From JBGPHT01 sp041484525 (lineage in GTDB: Bacteria > Acidobacteriota > Terriglobia > Bryobacterales > Bryobacteraceae), in NCBI GenBank assembly GCA_041484525.1, contig JBGPHT010000023.1, positions 1 to 64,000 on the forward strand: a DNA stretch of 64,000 nucleotides. The letters are read 5' to 3'. This document shows positions 62,920 to 64,000 of this stretch, in pieces. The position numbers were made by a program, and so were the translations under genes. Under the pieces are notes generated by a model. The model saw nothing but the letters and a program-made list of their open reading frames with translations, searched no databases and was not told where the DNA came from. Positions within the stretch are counted from its first letter, which is position 1. Every line of letters starts with the position of its first letter.

Positions 62920-63840
62920 TTACTTCACGGCATCCAGGTCGATGATGGCGAGCGTGTTGAAAGCGGGGAGCGTGAATTCGGTAGCATTGCCTGGGTTTTC
63001 GACGTCGATCAACTTGGCATCAGGGGCTCCGTAGGCCGCAACCGACGGCCGGTAGCGTCCGAGCACGCGAACGCGGATGCCCGCGGGCTGGTTTCCGATC
63101 TGTTGATTGCCGCCCTGTTGACCGCGGCTGCGGGTGTAGCTCAGCAGGTAGAGGCGGGCGCGCTTGCCGTCGCCGGTGAGATGCGCGATCACAGTGCTGG
63201 TTCCATAGAGGCGCACCAGGCGCTTGTCGTCGCCCAACTTCTCGCGGACGCGGGCGGCGAAATCGCTGGGGTTGGCGGTGGCTTCGGTGGGGAAATCCTT
63301 GGTGCCGAGTTGCACTGTCAAATCGAGTTTGCGATCGGGCGCGGATACGACGCGGTAGAGCATGTTGCGCCGCGAGAGCATGTTCAAGACTTCATCCAGG
63401 GCGGGCGAATGGTCGTCCACGACGGCAATGTTGGCCAGGGCGGGCATGGGCGGACGGCGCTGCGCTTTCAGGAATTGCAGCATGCGGGTCAATGGCTCGA
63501 GATCGGCGGGGTCGGGATTGAGGATGGCGTCCACGTTGAAGGCGAATGCTTCGGCGGCGGCGAGGGATGCGGAGCCGGGGGGCAGCTTGGCGTAGTTCGC
63601 TTTTGAGATGCCGCGCTGAAAACGCCAGGCGTTGGAATCGACCCAGGGAGAGGTGGTCGCTTGCGCTTCGTTGTTCTGAAAACGGACGGCGGGGGTTGGG
63701 ACTGATTGGAAGGTTGCGGTTTCGGTTGGGGCGGGCTCGGCTAGGGCTTGGGCAATAAGGGTGGATGCGGCGGGGGGTACGTAGAAGTGGGTGTTCTCGG
63801 CGGGCGCGGAGAGGGCTGCGGTGGTCAGCACTAGGAACAT
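62920..63840 (-). CDS. Exported protein of unknown function
   Basis: A 306-aa protein from the ATG at 63840, starting with a short signal (FLVLTTAALSAPAENTHF). Recognisable patches: PPMPALANIAVVDDHSPALD, EKLGDDKRLVRLYGTSTVIA, HLTGDGKRARLYLLSYTRSR and a C-terminal beta sandwich-like FTLPAFNTLAIIDLD. Family unknown. An in-frame ATG at 63954, overlapping the stop of the next upstream gene (ATGA), would extend it through the palindromic repeat C. No ribosome site precedes 63840. Confidence 0.6.
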   Translation of the reverse strand: MFLVLTTAALSAPAENTHFYVPPAASTLIAQALAEPAPTETATFQSVPTPAVRFQNNEAQATTSPWVDSNAWRFQRGISKANYAKLPPGSASLAAAEAFAFNVDAILNPDPADLEPLTRMLQFLKAQRRPPMPALANIAVVDDHSPALDEVLNMLSRRNMLYRVVSAPDRKLDLTVQLGTKDFPTEATANPSDFAARVREKLGDDKRLVRLYGTSTVIAHLTGDGKRARLYLLSYTRSRGQQGGNQQIGNQPAGIRVRVLGRYRPSVAAYGAPDAKLIDVENPGNATEFTLPAFNTLAIIDLDAVK

Positions 63841-63841
63841 C

Positions 63842-63932
63842 GTGCGCTGGAAAGCCGGGGACAGGCAACGAAATTCCGCGCAAAAGGCGGCGCGGAAGGT
63901 TTCGTAGCCTGTCCCCGGGTTTCCGACTCGGG
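63842..63932 (+). repeat. Palindromic repeat, copy C, in open frame
   Basis: Same outer sequence and core as copy B (GTGCGCTGGAAAGCCGGGG; GGGGACAGGC and GCCTGTCCCC). It lies immediately upstream of the ATG at 63840 on the minus strand. The minus-strand frame stays open through it from the ATG at 63954. Its interior is shorter than copy B. Confidence 0.85.
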
Positions 63933-63950
63933 CTGGCGGGTTGGCGGATT

Positions 63951-64000
63951 TCATATGGTGATCTCGGTGTGATGGATGCGGGTGGTGTCGTAGACGCCGA
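63951..64000 (-). CDS. C-terminal end of a gene cut by the window edge
   Basis: The last codons read DTTRIHHTEITI and stop at 63951-63953, overlapping the ATG at 63954 of the next frame by 4 nt. Sixteen codons are too few to assign a family. Confidence 0.4.
   Translation of the reverse strand, partial: GVYDTTRIHHTEITI

Overview
The window is GC-rich, gene-dense bacterial DNA. Gene content points to Acidobacteriota, most likely a soil Solibacter/Bryobacter-type organism (inference). The clues are many secreted Tat-signal enzymes of the Gfo/Idh and RidA kinds, a small dihaem cytochrome of the reaction-centre type, an Hfq with an N-terminal extension, a PEP-CTERM protein, a cobalamin-riboswitch B12 locus and dispersed palindromic repeats. 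No replication origin, rRNA, CRISPR array or complete prophage is visible.

Layout. 1-475: start of tuf with tRNA-Thr and tRNA-Tyr upstream. 714-4146: msrPQ periplasmic methionine sulfoxide repair, a VOC protein, a dihaem cytochrome c and a DUF4920 protein. 4120-9927: a PEP-CTERM gene with an in-frame amber codon, a Ser/Thr kinase fused to an IcmF/TssM-like region, an unknown protein and a DUF1287 protein. 9991-14058: tRNA-Thr, small unknowns, a class II aldolase, then a decayed foreign stretch between a truncated PLP-enzyme pseudogene and tRNA-Pro. That stretch holds a DUF2326 fragment, a multiply broken gene and a partial second tRNA-Pro. 14083-21415: TPR protein, thioesterase, Hfq-like protein, SH3 lipoprotein, M20 dipeptidase, degenerate receiver, a GH51 arabinofuranosidase gene broken by a 214-bp MITE, and an Imm50-like protein.

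21417-28247 (minus strand): a B12 locus led by a cobalamin riboswitch (btuB-type receptor, PduO-type adenosyltransferase, DUF6580 membrane protein, Dph6-like PP-loop enzyme, BtuF-like binding protein), followed by a kinase-like/nuclease-like fusion and hpt. 28268-33957: a TPR protein, three broken genes in a row (TMEM175 remnant, frameshifted sialate O-acetylesterase, frameshifted DUF3224), a palindromic repeat and a serine beta-lactamase-like hydrolase.

33976-47009 (minus strand): a respiratory complex I operon in the order nuoA-C-D-E-F-G-H-J-K-L-M-N. nuoB and nuoI are absent, and two related ~90-bp palindromes sit in its E/F and L/K gaps. 47075-49487: thiS, a STAS/RsbW-type partner-switch pair and an M19 dipeptidase. 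49486-54373: a tightly overlapping operon of two paralogous unknown proteins, a DUF362 protein and an amidohydrolase. It faces a second operon (54448-58884) of Gfo/Idh oxidoreductase, DapA-like aldolase, NAD-dependent epimerase and DUF3500 protein. 59018-64000: RidA-like protein, an unknown DNA-binding-like protein, ApbE, an SMP-30 lactonase, a CBM9-like protein and a secreted unknown. Two copies of a palindromic repeat lie in open frame at the 5' ends of two of these genes.

The most notable items are the palindromic repeat that keeps two genes' frames open, the kinase-IcmF fusion, the MITE with inverted repeats and target duplication, the complex I operon lacking nuoB/nuoI, and the tRNA-Pro-adjacent graveyard with a defence-type DUF2326 remnant.
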